Shown here: in pieces, positions 19,391-29,172 of the stretch | Layout: each line of letters opens with the position of its first letter | Position numbering within the stretch: position 1 is the stretch's first letter | Notes under the pieces: model-generated | The model's database searches: none | What the model was told of the DNA's origin: nothing | What the model saw: only the letters and a program-made list of their open reading frames with translations | Source: Tepidibacter aestuarii | GTDB lineage: Bacteria > Bacillota > Clostridia > Peptostreptococcales > Peptostreptococcaceae | Assembly: GCF_934924865.1 (NCBI RefSeq) | Contig: NZ_OW235315.1 | Location: 2,666,001 to 2,730,000, forward strand | Length of the DNA: 64,000 nt | Direction: 5' to 3' | Program-made: the position numbers and the translations under genes

Positions 19391-20227
19391 TTAATAAAGC
19401 TTTTCTAGAACACCTTCATCAATTGAAAAAGTATGCTCTTTAGATGGAAAATCCATTGATTTCACTTCAGATATATATTGTTTTGTTGAATGTACAATAT
19501 TATCTTTTAAATTTGCATATTTTTTTACAAACTTTGGAGTAAAGTCTGAAAACATTCCAAGCATGTCATTAGTAACTAGAACTTGTCCATCACAATTGTT
19601 TCCTGCACCTATTCCTATTGTAGGTATAGTAAGTTTCTCGGTTATTATTTGTGCTAATTTTGCAGGGATTCCTTCAAGTACTATTGCAAATACTCCTGCT
19701 TTTTCTAGCTCAATAGCATCATTTATTATTTTTTTAGCTTGATCTTCACTTTTTCCTTGAACCTTAAATCCTCCAAACATATTTATTGATTGAGGAGTTA
19801 AACCTAAATGTCCCATTACAGGTATTTGAGCTTTTACTATTGCTTTTACCTTATCTGCAACTTCAACTCCACCTTCTAATTTTACTGCATGCGCTTTACC
19901 CTCTTGTATTATTCTCCCAGCATTTCTAACTGTATCTTCTATGTTTATGTGATATGATAAAAATGGCATATCTCCAACTATTAAAGCATTCTTTGCTCCT
20001 CTTGAAACAGCTCTGCAGTGATGAATTATATCATCCACAGTCACTTCAAGAGTTGATTCATAACCAAGTACAACCATTCCAAGAGAATCCCCTACAAGTA
20101 TACTTTCTATACCTGCTTCATCAATAAGTTTAGCTGTTGAATAATCGTACGCTGTAAGCATTGTTATTTTCTCACTTTTATTTTTAGACTCTAAAAACGA
20201 CGTTACTGTAAATTTTTTATTCATCAT
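19391..20227 (-). CDS. panB: 3-methyl-2-oxobutanoate hydroxymethyltransferase
   Basis: 278-residue TIM-barrel enzyme that transfers a one-carbon unit from 5,10-methylene-THF to ketoisovalerate to give ketopantoate. Visible are [18 protein letters not shown] (metal site), KLEGG and [14 protein letters not shown]. Its start overlaps the end of the PanG-like gene by about 11 bases. It ties the operon to the one-carbon theme of the window. Confidence 0.96.
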   Translation of the reverse strand: MMNKKFTVTSFLESKNKSEKITMLTAYDYSTAKLIDEAGIESILVGDSLGMVVLGYESTLEVTVDDIIHHCRAVSRGAKNALIVGDMPFLSYHINIEDTVRNAGRIIQEGKAHAVKLEGGVEVADKVKAIVKAQIPVMGHLGLTPQSINMFGGFKVQGKSEDQAKKIINDAIELEKAGVFAIVLEGIPAKLAQIITEKLTIPTIGIGAGNNCDGQVLVTNDMLGMFSDFTPKFVKKYANLKDNIVHSTKQYISEVKSMDFPSKEHTFSIDEGVLEKLY

Positions 20228-21095
20228 TTAGTCCCCCTTGTAAAATATTTTTTAGTATTTCAATTTTTTCTTTATTTCGTGATGGTACCTTTGATGAAAG
20301 GTCTAACGTCATAAGAGCCATGGTTTCATAAAATGAAAGTTTTTGAGGAATATTTACCTTTATTGAGTTTAAATGATTTTCTATTGTATTAATATCTCCC
20401 CTAGCCAGTGGGCCTGTAAGTGCATTTTTACATCCTAAATTTTTAATATTTTCAATAGTTCCTTCAATTAATGGATACACTGCTTCAAAAGCATCCTTTT
20501 CATCAATTCCTATTGAATCAAAAAAAGAAAGTCCAAAATCCATTAAAGTTACTAAATAGTTCGAGATCACACAGGCTCCAGCATGATAGATGTTTTTTGA
20601 ATTAGAATCAATTTTAAAATACTTATTTTCTGTCTTTTCTAAAATTGATTCTAAAACATCTATTTTTTCAATGCTTCCTTCAATTGTAAAAACTGTATTT
20701 TCAAGCTTTTCAACTGATTTTTCCACGTTAGCAAATGATTGTAGAGGATGCATTGAATAAATATAACATCCAAATTTTTCAATACTATTCAATATGCTTG
20801 ATGAGTGTGAACCGCTCATATGTACTATGATTTGGCCTTCTTTTAAAATATTTTCCTGAGACAATTTATTGACTGCACTTTCTATCGAATCATCATTCGT
20901 AGTAATAAATATAATATCCGATATTTTAATCATATCTGATAAGCTTTCATATGGCGTTGATTTTGTTAAATAAGATGCTTTTTTTGCTGATTCAAAGTTT
21001 TTACTGTAATAACCAATTACATCAAATCCCTTTCGGCTTAAATAAAGTCCGAAGGCAGTACCTACTTTTCCAGCACCTATAAAACAAATTTTCAA
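20217..21095 (-). CDS. panG: PanG-type ketopantoate reductase (Rossmann plus DUF2520)
   Basis: About 292 residues with an N-terminal NAD(P) fold ([11 protein letters not shown]) and a C-terminal helical DUF2520 domain ([14 protein letters not shown]). This matches the alternative ketopantoate reductase PanG described in Francisella rather than classical PanE. Its place at the head of a panB-panC-panD operon that has no panE supports the assignment. The start is ambiguous: TTG at 21095 has AGGAT at good distance, GTG at 21104 is closer to it. Confidence 0.8.
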   Translation of the reverse strand: MKICFIGAGKVGTAFGLYLSRKGFDVIGYYSKNFESAKKASYLTKSTPYESLSDMIKISDIIFITTNDDSIESAVNKLSQENILKEGQIIVHMSGSHSSSILNSIEKFGCYIYSMHPLQSFANVEKSVEKLENTVFTIEGSIEKIDVLESILEKTENKYFKIDSNSKNIYHAGACVISNYLVTLMDFGLSFFDSIGIDEKDAFEAVYPLIEGTIENIKNLGCKNALTGPLARGDINTIENHLNSIKVNIPQKLSFYETMALMTLDLSSKVPSRNKEKIEILKNILQGGLNDE

Positions 21096-21123
21096 ATATA
21101 TCACATCCTATAGAATAAAAAAT

Positions 21124-21160
21124 ACCCTCTCTGCCTTTTAAAAATAGACATAAAGAGGGT
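21124..21160 (-). terminator. second leader terminator before the pan operon
   Basis: On the minus strand ACCCTCTTTATG and its partner ending AGAGAGGGT close a hairpin followed by ATTTTTTATTC, immediately ahead of the first gene. This position suggests attenuation rather than simple termination. Confidence 0.75.
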
Positions 21161-21170
21161 GCAAAAAAAC

Positions 21171-21205
21171 AAACCCTTTTTTTGAGCATATCAAAAAAAG
21201 GGTTT
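21171..21205 (-). terminator. first leader terminator before the pan operon
   Basis: On the minus strand AAACCCTTTTTTTGA pairs with TCAAAAAAAGGGTTT and is followed by seven Ts. It lies 10 bases ahead of the second leader terminator. Confidence 0.8.
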
Positions 21206-21250
21206 ATAAATAACATATACCACAGTCTCAGTCCTTAACGGCTCAAAGCA
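21206..21250 (-). promoter_or_regulatory. pan operon leader, candidate regulatory RNA
   Basis: Just after a good promoter the minus strand reads GAGCCGTTAAGGACTGAGAC and then enters two tandem terminators. The placement before panB-type genes recalls the orphan 'pan' RNA motif, but I cannot verify its consensus by eye. Confidence 0.4.
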
Positions 21251-21279
21251 TAAAATAAAATATTAAATTTTTCAAAAGG
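21251..21279 (-). promoter_or_regulatory. probable promoter of the pan operon
   Basis: On the minus strand TTGAAA and TATGCT are 17 bases apart, immediately upstream of the leader RNA. Confidence 0.6.
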
Positions 21280-21451
21280 TAACTTTCAATTTAATTAAAT
21301 GTGTATAGTTCTTATGATACCATCACACTAATATTTTAACATAGTATCTAAAAATTACAAATAAAATTATAGTAAAAAAATAGAGACTTTTATAATTATT
21401 AAACCAGACTCTATTTCTAAATAGTACAAAATCATTAAATTTTTTATTAGC

Positions 21452-21868
21452 TTATTTCTTCATTAAAATTAACCCCATAACACTTAAACATATGCCAACT
21501 ATATTCGTTATAGATAATTGCTCTTTAAAAATATATAATCCAACAAATACTAGTACTAAAGTTGTAATAATATTAGCAAAGAGTGGTGCTATATTTATGC
21601 TCCAACCACTTCTATATACTAATAAAAATCCTATTTCTAAAACAAAAATAGCCACCCCTAGTATATACGTTGCCCAATTTAGTTCTTTAAAAGAAACTAG
21701 TATATTTTTATTTTGAAATATTAATGCTGAAGCAATAGAACAAACTAATGCAACAGAATAAGTCACTATCATTGAAGCAAATGGGTTTATATTTTCATTT
21801 ATGGATTTTTGGCATATGTTATAAAATACCGTTGCAATAATTACTAGCATCATTGAAAAATAATACAT
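21452..21868 (-). CDS. small EamA/DMT-type membrane transporter
   Basis: 138 residues, four to five hydrophobic helices, one EamA-like repeat (ending IFKEQLSITNIVGICLSVMGLILMKK). Full DMT transporters have two such repeats in about 300 residues; single-repeat forms act as dimers like EmrE. It follows the DeoR regulator by about 30 bases on the same strand, so it may be the last gene of that cluster. Substrate unknown. Confidence 0.75.
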   Translation of the reverse strand: MYYFSMMLVIIATVFYNICQKSINENINPFASMIVTYSVALVCSIASALIFQNKNILVSFKELNWATYILGVAIFVLEIGFLLVYRSGWSINIAPLFANIITTLVLVFVGLYIFKEQLSITNIVGICLSVMGLILMKK

Positions 21869-21896
21869 TTTAAATTCCCTTTCTAGACAATTATTT

Positions 21897-22679
21897 TTAT
21901 GCCTTTATCCAAATAATTTCATGTTTATTTAATGTGTCTTTCCATTCATTTGGCGTCTCTTCATCACAAACAATTATATTAACATCTTGAATTTCTGAAA
22001 TTTTATAAAAATTCCTTACTCCTATTTTTGAATGATCTGCAACCACTACAACTTCTTTTGATGTTTCCATTATCTTCTTTGATAAATTTGCTTCATTTAT
22101 ATCAAATCCAGTTATCCCATTTTGTATATTAATTCCACCAACAGCTATAAATGCTTTATCTACATAGAAATTATTCAAAAGATTTTCACTTATAGGTCCA
22201 ATGCATGATAATTGATCAGTGTTTATTTCTCCACCTAGAAAAATTATCTTTCCATCAAACACTCCCTTATTTTTTAAGTCTATCATTATATTAAGGGCAG
22301 CTACAGAATTTAGTAGTAATGTAATATTTTTTTTATCTTTTAAATGATATAGTATTTCACAAGTAGTAGTTCCAGCATCTATAGCTATTACTTCATTATC
22401 ATTAACTAGACTTGCTGCTTTTCGTCCTATTTTTTGTTTTTCTTCTCTATAAACGTCTCTTCTTTGCATATGAGAAGGTTCTTGTTTATCAAAAGAAATT
22501 TTTATTGCCCCACCATGTATTCTCTTTAATTTATGTTCGCCTTCTAAAGCATATAAATCTCTTCTAATTGTTTCTGTTGTAACTCCAAATTTTTTAGCAA
22601 GCTGAGCAACAGATACTTTTCCATAATTGTTTAATTCATTTAATATAAGATTTTTTCTTTCATCTATAAAGTTATTCAA
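21897..22679 (-). CDS. DeoR-family transcriptional regulator
   Basis: 260 residues: N-terminal DeoR HTH (KFGVTTETIRRDLYALE, about 25-45, then HGGAI) and a C-terminal sensor domain with DAGTTTCEI and VVADHSKIG. DeoR regulators answer to phosphorylated sugars. It lies at the end of a phosphatase/isomerase/ABC/PHP cluster and probably controls it, which suggests the effector is a phosphorylated intermediate. Confidence 0.92.
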   Translation of the reverse strand: MNNFIDERKNLILNELNNYGKVSVAQLAKKFGVTTETIRRDLYALEGEHKLKRIHGGAIKISFDKQEPSHMQRRDVYREEKQKIGRKAASLVNDNEVIAIDAGTTTCEILYHLKDKKNITLLLNSVAALNIMIDLKNKGVFDGKIIFLGGEINTDQLSCIGPISENLLNNFYVDKAFIAVGGINIQNGITGFDINEANLSKKIMETSKEVVVVADHSKIGVRNFYKISEIQDVNIIVCDEETPNEWKDTLNKHEIIWIKA

Positions 22680-22698
22680 AGTTATCCCCCTTACTAAT

Positions 22699-23511
22699 TT
22701 ATTTTAGTCCTATAAACTTTTCCTTCATCATTTTTTTACTAGGCTCTATACCTAATATTTTGCATATTGTTGGAGCAATTATTAATTGATTTACTTCCTT
22801 ACAATCAGTATCAATAAATGATTCTCCTATTGTCCACATAGGAACAAGTCTTTCATCATCTTCTATTCCTCCATGGCCATGGTCTTTATTCATTCCATGA
22901 TCAGCAGTAACTATAATATTATATCCTTCTTCAATCCATGTTGGTATATGATTTGACAATATAGTATCAACTTCTATTGCTTTTTTTCTATATTCCTTAG
23001 ATTCAGATGAGTATTGGTGTCCTATTTCATCAATGCCCATAGGATGTATTAATAAAAAATCTGGATCATACGCTTTTCTTATATATTCAGCGTCTAAAAA
23101 AAGGTGACTGTCTGGATAATTATCATCATAGTAAAACATACCGTTTTGTATATTCTGTGCTGAATCATTTTGGATTCTATCTTCTATATAATTAAATGGT
23201 GACTTATTATATAATTCACTTACCCAGTGATATGCTGCTGCACCTGTCTTTAGTCCTGACTTTCTTGCTATACTAAATATACTTTCTTCTTTAGATCTTC
23301 TATTTATATTATTATTTGTAATGCCATGCTCTATTGGATTTGTTCCAGTTAATATAGTCTCATATAAAGGTCTAGACATACTAGGAAGAGCAGCTATTAC
23401 TTTATATAATTGAGCTTTTTTCATTTCTACAAGATGATGCATAAATCCCATTCTAGATATACCTGTGTTATAATTTAGACCATCTAAAATTACCAATATA
23501 ACTTTCTGCAT
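22699..23511 (-). CDS. alkaline phosphatase superfamily hydrolase
   Basis: 270-residue cytoplasmic metalloenzyme of the alkaline phosphatase/phosphodiesterase superfamily (no signal peptide). Metal ligands are seen in VILDGLN (D9), DEIGH, TADHGM and HGHGG; the nucleophile is probably the serine in PSMSRPLYE. Relatives cleave phosphodiesters, phosphonoacetate or phosphorylated sugars. It lies 16 bases from the isomerase gene, consistent with acting on what the ABC transporter brings in. Confidence 0.8.
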   Translation of the reverse strand: MQKVILVILDGLNYNTGISRMGFMHHLVEMKKAQLYKVIAALPSMSRPLYETILTGTNPIEHGITNNNINRRSKEESIFSIARKSGLKTGAAAYHWVSELYNKSPFNYIEDRIQNDSAQNIQNGMFYYDDNYPDSHLFLDAEYIRKAYDPDFLLIHPMGIDEIGHQYSSESKEYRKKAIEVDTILSNHIPTWIEEGYNIIVTADHGMNKDHGHGGIEDDERLVPMWTIGESFIDTDCKEVNQLIIAPTICKILGIEPSKKMMKEKFIGLK

Positions 23512-23526
23512 TTTGGCCTCCTATTT

Positions 23527-24489
23527 TTATCTACAATACTTGTCTCTAAGTCCTAGTACATATTTAACAGATTCTTCAACACCCTTCATTTGTGCTTTAA
23601 GCAAACTTATTAAATGTTCTTCTGGAGGATAATAATACTGCGATGGTTTTATTACACTCGGATCAAAAGGTGTCTCTTCAACTTTAAATGCACCTTTTCC
23701 TAATTCAGATACACCACCTGTACCTTTTTCCCTTTTAAATATCGAAACATAAGGATAACACATTTCAATATTTATTCTTGTTAGAGTTGAATCATTAACT
23801 AATATTTCAAAACATTTTTCTAAATCTATATTACCTTTTCCTACTGGAACTCCACATACTCTATATTGGTCTTCATCCTTTATAATGATATGATCCTTAA
23901 AATGTGTTGTATATGCATAAGGAGCTAACTTTCTAACTGCATCAACAGGTTCTTCCCATGCCATCATTGAATTTCCGATATCACAATGCACTCCAACCCA
24001 TGGGCTGTTAACTTCTTTAACTATTTTAATTACTTCATCTGCGGTTTCTTCTTCATGGTTTTCAACAGCAAGTTTTATTCTATACCTTTTAAGAAGTGGA
24101 ACTATTTTCTTTATATCTTCTGGTGCTCTTTCTAATCTTTCACGCTCATATCCATTAAAACAGCAATAAGTTCTAATTACATCTGCACCAATTGTATTTG
24201 CAACATTTATAACCTTCGTTAAATGCTGTGGATCAGTGCCCCTTGTATCAATTTCAGCGAATAATCCATATTTTTTTATCTCTTTTCTTACTCTTTCTAA
24301 ATGATCTGGGTCTTCTCCTCCAAGAGTACCCCATTCAGGATGAATATATTTATCACCAGGCAATGCTATAATATTTATCATTACACCATCAAGCCCTAAT
24401 TCAGCAGTCTTTCTTATAAATCCGAATATATCCATTAATCCATTTTGAAACGCTAAATGATAGCTCTCAGTTTCTAATCCTATTCTCAT
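23527..24489 (-). CDS. sugar phosphate isomerase/epimerase-like TIM barrel protein
   Basis: 320-residue AP-endonuclease-2/xylose-isomerase-like barrel. Probable metal ligands are the glutamate in LAVENHEE, HCDIGNSMM, HFKDH and the C-terminal INIEMCYPY. Members isomerise or epimerise sugars and inositols, or act as dehydratases. Its position between a phosphatase and an ABC transporter suggests that it processes the imported carbohydrate part. The exact substrate is not deducible. Confidence 0.8.
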   Translation of the reverse strand: MRIGLETESYHLAFQNGLMDIFGFIRKTAELGLDGVMINIIALPGDKYIHPEWGTLGGEDPDHLERVRKEIKKYGLFAEIDTRGTDPQHLTKVINVANTIGADVIRTYCCFNGYERERLERAPEDIKKIVPLLKRYRIKLAVENHEEETADEVIKIVKEVNSPWVGVHCDIGNSMMAWEEPVDAVRKLAPYAYTTHFKDHIIIKDEDQYRVCGVPVGKGNIDLEKCFEILVNDSTLTRINIEMCYPYVSIFKREKGTGGVSELGKGAFKVEETPFDPSVIKPSQYYYPPEEHLISLLKAQMKGVEESVKYVLGLRDKYCR

Positions 24490-24508
24490 ATATATTTCTC
24501 CTTTTTAT

Positions 24509-25531
24509 TTATTTTTCAAAGAATATACATTTTTTCTTAGGTACAAATATATTTACTTTTTCTCCTAATTTTATGTCTTGTAAATCATCATTTATAACAT
24601 CTACATTTATACTAAATCCATTTTTTATAACTTCATATCTTATTGTATTACCAATTACTGAAACGTCAGCTACTGTACAATCTTTTAAATTATATTCTTC
24701 ATTTGAAATATCATCCTTGCTTATTTGTATAACCTCTGGTCTTATTGCAACTTCTTCTGCATTTATATTTTTCTTAAAATACTGTTCAAATACATCTTTA
24801 CTAAAAACATTATAAGTTCCTATAAACTTTGCTACAAATGAAGTTTTAGGGTTATTGTATAATTCTTGAGGAGAACCTTTTTGCTCTATTTCTCCATTAT
24901 TCATCAGGTAAATTTCATCTGATATAATCATTGCTTCTTCTTGATCATGTGTTACAAATACACTTGTTATATCTAGTTCTCTTTGTATTTTTTTTATCTG
25001 AACTTGAAGATTTTTTCTTATTTTTCTATCTAGTGCACTAAGTGGTTCATCAAATAATAGTATTTTAGGTTCTAATATTATAGAACGAGCCAAAGCAACA
25101 CGCTGCTGTTGTCCTCCTGATAATTGATGAGGATATGAATTAGCTTTATCTGAAAGCTCAACCAAAGATAATACTTCTTTAACCTTTTTATCTATCGTTT
25201 TTTTATCCATCTTTTTTAACTTTAAGCCAAATGCTATGTTATCGTACACAGTCATATTTGGAAAAAGAACATACTGCTGAAATACCATTCCTACATCTCT
25301 ATCTTTTGGCTCCTTACTTGTTATATCTTCTCCATCTACTATAATAGAACCACTATCTATACTTTCAAGACCAGCAATACTTCTAAGGAGTGTACTTTTA
25401 CCACTTCCACTTGGGCCTAATAATGTTATTAACTTTCCTTTTTCTATATTTAATGAAGTTTTCTTTAATACTTTTAAATCTCCAAAACTTTTTTCAACAT
25501 CTTTTATATTTAAATAACTCACTATTTTCAC
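24509..25531 (-). CDS. ABC transporter ATPase (PotA/PhnT class)
   Basis: 340 residues with Walker A GPSGSGKST (about 36-44), Q-loop, signature LSGGQQQRVA, Walker B ILLFDEPLSALD and H-loop FVTHDQEEA, plus a C-terminal TOBE-like domain. This class energises polyamine, iron(III), thiamine, phosphonate and phosphorylated-sugar importers. Next to two permeases and a binding protein. Confidence 0.92.
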   Translation of the reverse strand: MKIVSYLNIKDVEKSFGDLKVLKKTSLNIEKGKLITLLGPSGSGKSTLLRSIAGLESIDSGSIIVDGEDITSKEPKDRDVGMVFQQYVLFPNMTVYDNIAFGLKLKKMDKKTIDKKVKEVLSLVELSDKANSYPHQLSGGQQQRVALARSIILEPKILLFDEPLSALDRKIRKNLQVQIKKIQRELDITSVFVTHDQEEAMIISDEIYLMNNGEIEQKGSPQELYNNPKTSFVAKFIGTYNVFSKDVFEQYFKKNINAEEVAIRPEVIQISKDDISNEEYNLKDCTVADVSVIGNTIRYEVIKNGFSINVDVINDDLQDIKLGEKVNIFVPKKKCIFFEK

Positions 25532-25541
25532 CTCAATATTT

Positions 25542-26327
25542 TTATTTTTCTACTTGTGCACTCTTGCTTAATTTCAGTGCAGCATAAGAAATTACTAATA
25601 CAATTACAAAGTATGTTGTAACTAATGCACTTGAAATATGCCCTGATTCTTTTAACATTTCAAATAACATTATTTGTATTGTTTCATACCTTCCACCAAT
25701 AAGAAGATTAACTAATGCAAATTCACCTAATAATATTGAAAATGATAACAGAACAGAAACCTTTATACCTGGTAAAATATTTGGAACAACTACCTTAGAA
25801 AATGCCTTTGTCTTTGTTGCTCCTAAAAGTTCACTTGCTTCTACTAACTGTTTTACATTTATATTTCTTAAACTATTCCTAATACCTTGATACATATATG
25901 GAAGTATAAATACTGAATAAGCAAATACAAGTATCCATATTGAACTGCCTAAAGTAGATGAATATAATCTTATTAATGATATTGCAAGTACTACTCCAGG
26001 TATTACATATGGCATTAATACTATACTTTGTAATATTCTTTCATACTTTGGTAAATACACGCTTACTACAAATAATGCTAGTAATACTGCAATTAAAGTT
26101 ATTATTATTGGAACTATAGCAACAAACAAAGAACGTCCCATTGCATGCCAAAATCTCATATCGCTAAATAAACTTGTATACCACTCAAACGTATATCCCT
26201 CAGGAAGTACTGTTTTATACCAATCGGTTGAAATAGAGTATATAAAAATTGCTACTAAAGGAAGTAATAGGTACGTTACAAGTAGTCCTATAGTTGTTTT
26301 ATGCAGCCACATCTTCTTTTTTATCAT
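25542..26327 (-). CDS. ABC transporter permease (PotC/PhnV-like)
   Basis: 261-residue inner-membrane permease with six predicted helices and the EAA loop EASELLGATKTKAFSKVVVPNILPG near residue 165. It partners the upstream permease, which it follows by one base, so translation is likely coupled. Substrate specificity lies in the binding protein. Confidence 0.9.
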   Translation of the reverse strand: MIKKKMWLHKTTIGLLVTYLLLPLVAIFIYSISTDWYKTVLPEGYTFEWYTSLFSDMRFWHAMGRSLFVAIVPIIITLIAVLLALFVVSVYLPKYERILQSIVLMPYVIPGVVLAISLIRLYSSTLGSSIWILVFAYSVFILPYMYQGIRNSLRNINVKQLVEASELLGATKTKAFSKVVVPNILPGIKVSVLLSFSILLGEFALVNLLIGGRYETIQIMLFEMLKESGHISSALVTTYFVIVLVISYAALKLSKSAQVEK

Positions 26328-26328
26328 G

Positions 26329-27174
26329 TTATCCTCTCCTAATGTATTTGCTCATTTTTTCATTTATTATCATAGTAGTTATTGTTGTTATACCTAGTAT
26401 TACAGCTAAAGTAGCAGCAAGCTCTGGTTTTGGCATCACATCTCCAGTAACAAGTGAGCCTATTCTTATAGTCAATAGATTATAGTTACTTCCTACTAAT
26501 GCGTAAGCTGTTGCATAAGCACCCATAGCATTTGCAAATAAAATACTCAATGTTCCTACTATACCTGGTAATAAAACAGGAATTCCAATTTTAGCCCAAA
26601 ATTGAAGTGAGTTAGCCCCTAACAGCATAGCTGATTCTCTCCATTCTTTTTTTATTCCTAAAAAAGATGGATACAAAAGCATTACTGCTAATGGTATTTG
26701 AAAATATACATATGTTATTATAAGTCCGGTCCAAGAGTATAAGGTAAAATTAGTAAATGTGTTTATACCCATTTTTTTTAGTAATAAAATAAATATCCCA
26801 GAATTTCCAAGTAACAAAATGTTACCTAAAGCTAAAGGCACCCCTGAAAAATTTGAAGTCATATTTAATATCGTTATAATGCGATTTTGTCCTTTTTCTC
26901 CAAAATTAGAAATTGAATATGCACATACTAATGCAACTGCTAGTCCAAATAAACTAGAAATCAAAGATATATTTATACTATTTTTAATTGCTACTAAATA
27001 AAATGTATTTGTAAGTACTGTTTTGTAATTTTCTAAAGTAAACATGCCACCTAGATTACTTTTGAAACTATCTACAATCATTGTAAAGCTTGGTATTAAT
27101 AAGAATAATCCAGTTAATAAAACAAAAGGTAAAACTGATTGAATTATAAAAAATGATGTTCTTTTATTTTTCAT
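26329..27174 (-). CDS. ABC transporter permease (PotB/PhnU-like)
   Basis: 281 residues, six helices, EAA-like loop ESAMLLGANSLQFWAKIGIPVLLPG near residue 175. It is the first of two permeases. A long palindrome separates it from the binding-protein gene upstream. Confidence 0.9.
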   Translation of the reverse strand: MKNKRTSFFIIQSVLPFVLLTGLFLLIPSFTMIVDSFKSNLGGMFTLENYKTVLTNTFYLVAIKNSINISLISSLFGLAVALVCAYSISNFGEKGQNRIITILNMTSNFSGVPLALGNILLLGNSGIFILLLKKMGINTFTNFTLYSWTGLIITYVYFQIPLAVMLLYPSFLGIKKEWRESAMLLGANSLQFWAKIGIPVLLPGIVGTLSILFANAMGAYATAYALVGSNYNLLTIRIGSLVTGDVMPKPELAATLAVILGITTITTMIINEKMSKYIRRG

Positions 27175-27204
27175 TTATACTACCTCTTTCTAAGTTATAA
27201 TTAT

Positions 27205-27240
27205 CTAAGATAATAAGAGGTTAACCTCTTATTATCTTAG
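27205..27240. terminator. 36-bp perfect palindrome between binding protein and permease genes
   Basis: CTAAGATAATAAGAGG is followed by TTAA and its exact complement. In the transcript this is a 16-bp hairpin lacking a clear T run, as found where a binding-protein mRNA is stabilised over the permease part or partly terminated. Confidence 0.75.
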
Positions 27241-27247
27241 AATTAAA

Positions 27248-28345
27248 TTATTTCATATAAACTAAAACTTGTTCTTGCCATAACCTTCCTATATTTTCAA
27301 CTGTTTTGCTCCATCCTTCAAAATCTTTTATCTCTTTAACATTTTTATATTGCTCATTAGGTAATAACATAGCTTGAACGTCTGCTGGTAATTCAACATC
27401 TTCTCTTACAGGTTTTGCATATCCTTTTGCTAAGTTTATTTGACCTTCATCACTAAATATATATTCACGAGCTAGCATTGCAGAATAAGGATGTTGTGCA
27501 TATTTGTTTATTATAGTTGTGTATCCTGTACGAACACTTGCATCTGATGGTATAGCTACATAGAATCTATCTCTATCTATCTTGTCTCTATAAGCTAGGG
27601 CATTAAAATCCCATATTAATGTAACATCTACTTCACCATTTTCTATACTTGCTAAATCATTTTTACCAGTCAAAAGTCTACCTTGCTTAGCAAGTTCTGC
27701 AAAGAAATCAAGACCTGGTTGTATATTATTTTCATCTCCACCAAAAGCCATAGCAGCTGCTAAAACAGCCATTTGTGATTGAGTACCAGTAGTAACATCA
27801 TCAACACATACATTGTAATCACCTTCTAATATATCCTGGAAAGATTTTGGTGGATTATCAACTAATTCTTTATTTGCTAATATAGCCATTGTTCCTGTAT
27901 ATGCTAACATCCAGTTTCCTTCTTCATCCTTTGCCCAATCAGGCACGCTATCCCAATGAGAAGTCTTATATGGTAATGTTAATCCTCTTTCCTTTGCTAC
28001 AGGACCATAAGACCAACCCACATCCCCTATATCTGCTGTAGGATTTTTCTTTTCAGCTTCTAGTTTTGCTATTTCTTCAGCACTAGATAAATCTGTATCA
28101 GAATGCTTAAGTCCGTACTTTTTATTTAAATCATTCCAAGTATCTTTCCAGTTTGCCCAGCTATCCGGCATACCTATACTTACAACTTCTCCTTCTTCTT
28201 TAGCTAACTTTGTAATTTGCTCAATTGTAATATTAGGATCTATTGTATTTCCTTTGATTTCTTCATCTTTAGTACCACAACCTACTAAAGAAGTAGCTAA
28301 TATAGTTGATGCAATTATTCCTGTAACAAGCTTTTTAAATTTCAT
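27248..28345 (-). CDS. ABC transporter substrate-binding lipoprotein (PotD/Fbp class)
   Basis: 365 residues, lipoprotein signal with lipobox ATSLVGC near residue 22, then a two-domain class-D type binding fold (DIGDVGWSYGPVAKERG, TGTQSQMAVLAAAMAFGG, VDVTLIWDFNALAYRDK). Distant relatives bind iron, polyamines, 2-aminoethylphosphonate or phosphorylated sugars. It is followed by the palindrome and the permeases. Confidence 0.88.
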   Translation of the reverse strand: MKFKKLVTGIIASTILATSLVGCGTKDEEIKGNTIDPNITIEQITKLAKEEGEVVSIGMPDSWANWKDTWNDLNKKYGLKHSDTDLSSAEEIAKLEAEKKNPTADIGDVGWSYGPVAKERGLTLPYKTSHWDSVPDWAKDEEGNWMLAYTGTMAILANKELVDNPPKSFQDILEGDYNVCVDDVTTGTQSQMAVLAAAMAFGGDENNIQPGLDFFAELAKQGRLLTGKNDLASIENGEVDVTLIWDFNALAYRDKIDRDRFYVAIPSDASVRTGYTTIINKYAQHPYSAMLAREYIFSDEGQINLAKGYAKPVREDVELPADVQAMLLPNEQYKNVKEIKDFEGWSKTVENIGRLWQEQVLVYMK

Positions 28346-28368
28346 TATAATTCCTCCCTGATTTGGTT

Positions 28369-29172
28369 TTAAATTTTTATGAAACTTGGTTTTCTGTTTT
28401 TAAATTGCGTAATTTGTTTAAATCCAATTTTTTTAAGTTGATCTATTGCTATATCAAAGTCTGCACACAAGTCCTTGCATCTATGTGCATCAGATCCTAA
28501 AGTTATTATTTCACCTCCCATTTCAAAATATCTTGTCAATATATCTTTACTAGGATGAAAATTATCCAATTTATACCTTAATCCTGATGTGTTAACTTCA
28601 ATTCCTTTTCCATTTTTTATAATCATATACAATATTTCATCTATAATAGCTTTATAATCTTCATACTTTAATACCTTATTCTTAAAATTCCCATATCTAA
28701 CTATAAAATCTAAATGTCCATAAACATCACAATTATCAAAATTCTCAATAGTATGCTTTAACATTTCAAAATATTTTATATATCCTTCTTGTTGACTTTT
28801 TCCTTTAAACAAATTTCCTGTATCAAGCTCTATTCCTTCCCAAGCATGTATTGATCCAATTACAAAATCAAAATCATATGAACTTAGTAATTTATCTATT
28901 TTGTTATTTAAATTAGGCTGATACCCGATTTCAACTCCCATCAAAATATCAATTTCTTTATATTTCTTTCTAAATTTATTAATACTTCTCATATACTCTT
29001 CATAGTCTATTTCAAATGAAATTTTATTATTTGGAAAATCAAAATCCACATGGTCTGTAAACATTACTTCTTTTAACCCCAATTCTATTGCTCTATTTAT
29101 AACATCTTCCATTGGTGTGTTACAATCTCCTGAGAATTCTGTATGTACATGATGATCAGTAATAAACCTCAT
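28369..29172 (-). CDS. PHP-family phosphoesterase (HisJ-like)
   Basis: 267-residue PHP-domain metalloenzyme with DHHVHTEFSGD (N-terminal HxH), the EIGYQ glutamate, SIHAWEG, GHLDFI and SDAHR. The closest named family is histidinol-phosphatase HisJ, but no his gene is near. As first gene of the ABC/phosphatase operon it more likely removes phosphate from the imported compound. The start has AAGGAG upstream. Confidence 0.8.
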   Translation of the reverse strand: MRFITDHHVHTEFSGDCNTPMEDVINRAIELGLKEVMFTDHVDFDFPNNKISFEIDYEEYMRSINKFRKKYKEIDILMGVEIGYQPNLNNKIDKLLSSYDFDFVIGSIHAWEGIELDTGNLFKGKSQQEGYIKYFEMLKHTIENFDNCDVYGHLDFIVRYGNFKNKVLKYEDYKAIIDEILYMIIKNGKGIEVNTSGLRYKLDNFHPSKDILTRYFEMGGEIITLGSDAHRCKDLCADFDIAIDQLKKIGFKQITQFKNRKPSFIKI

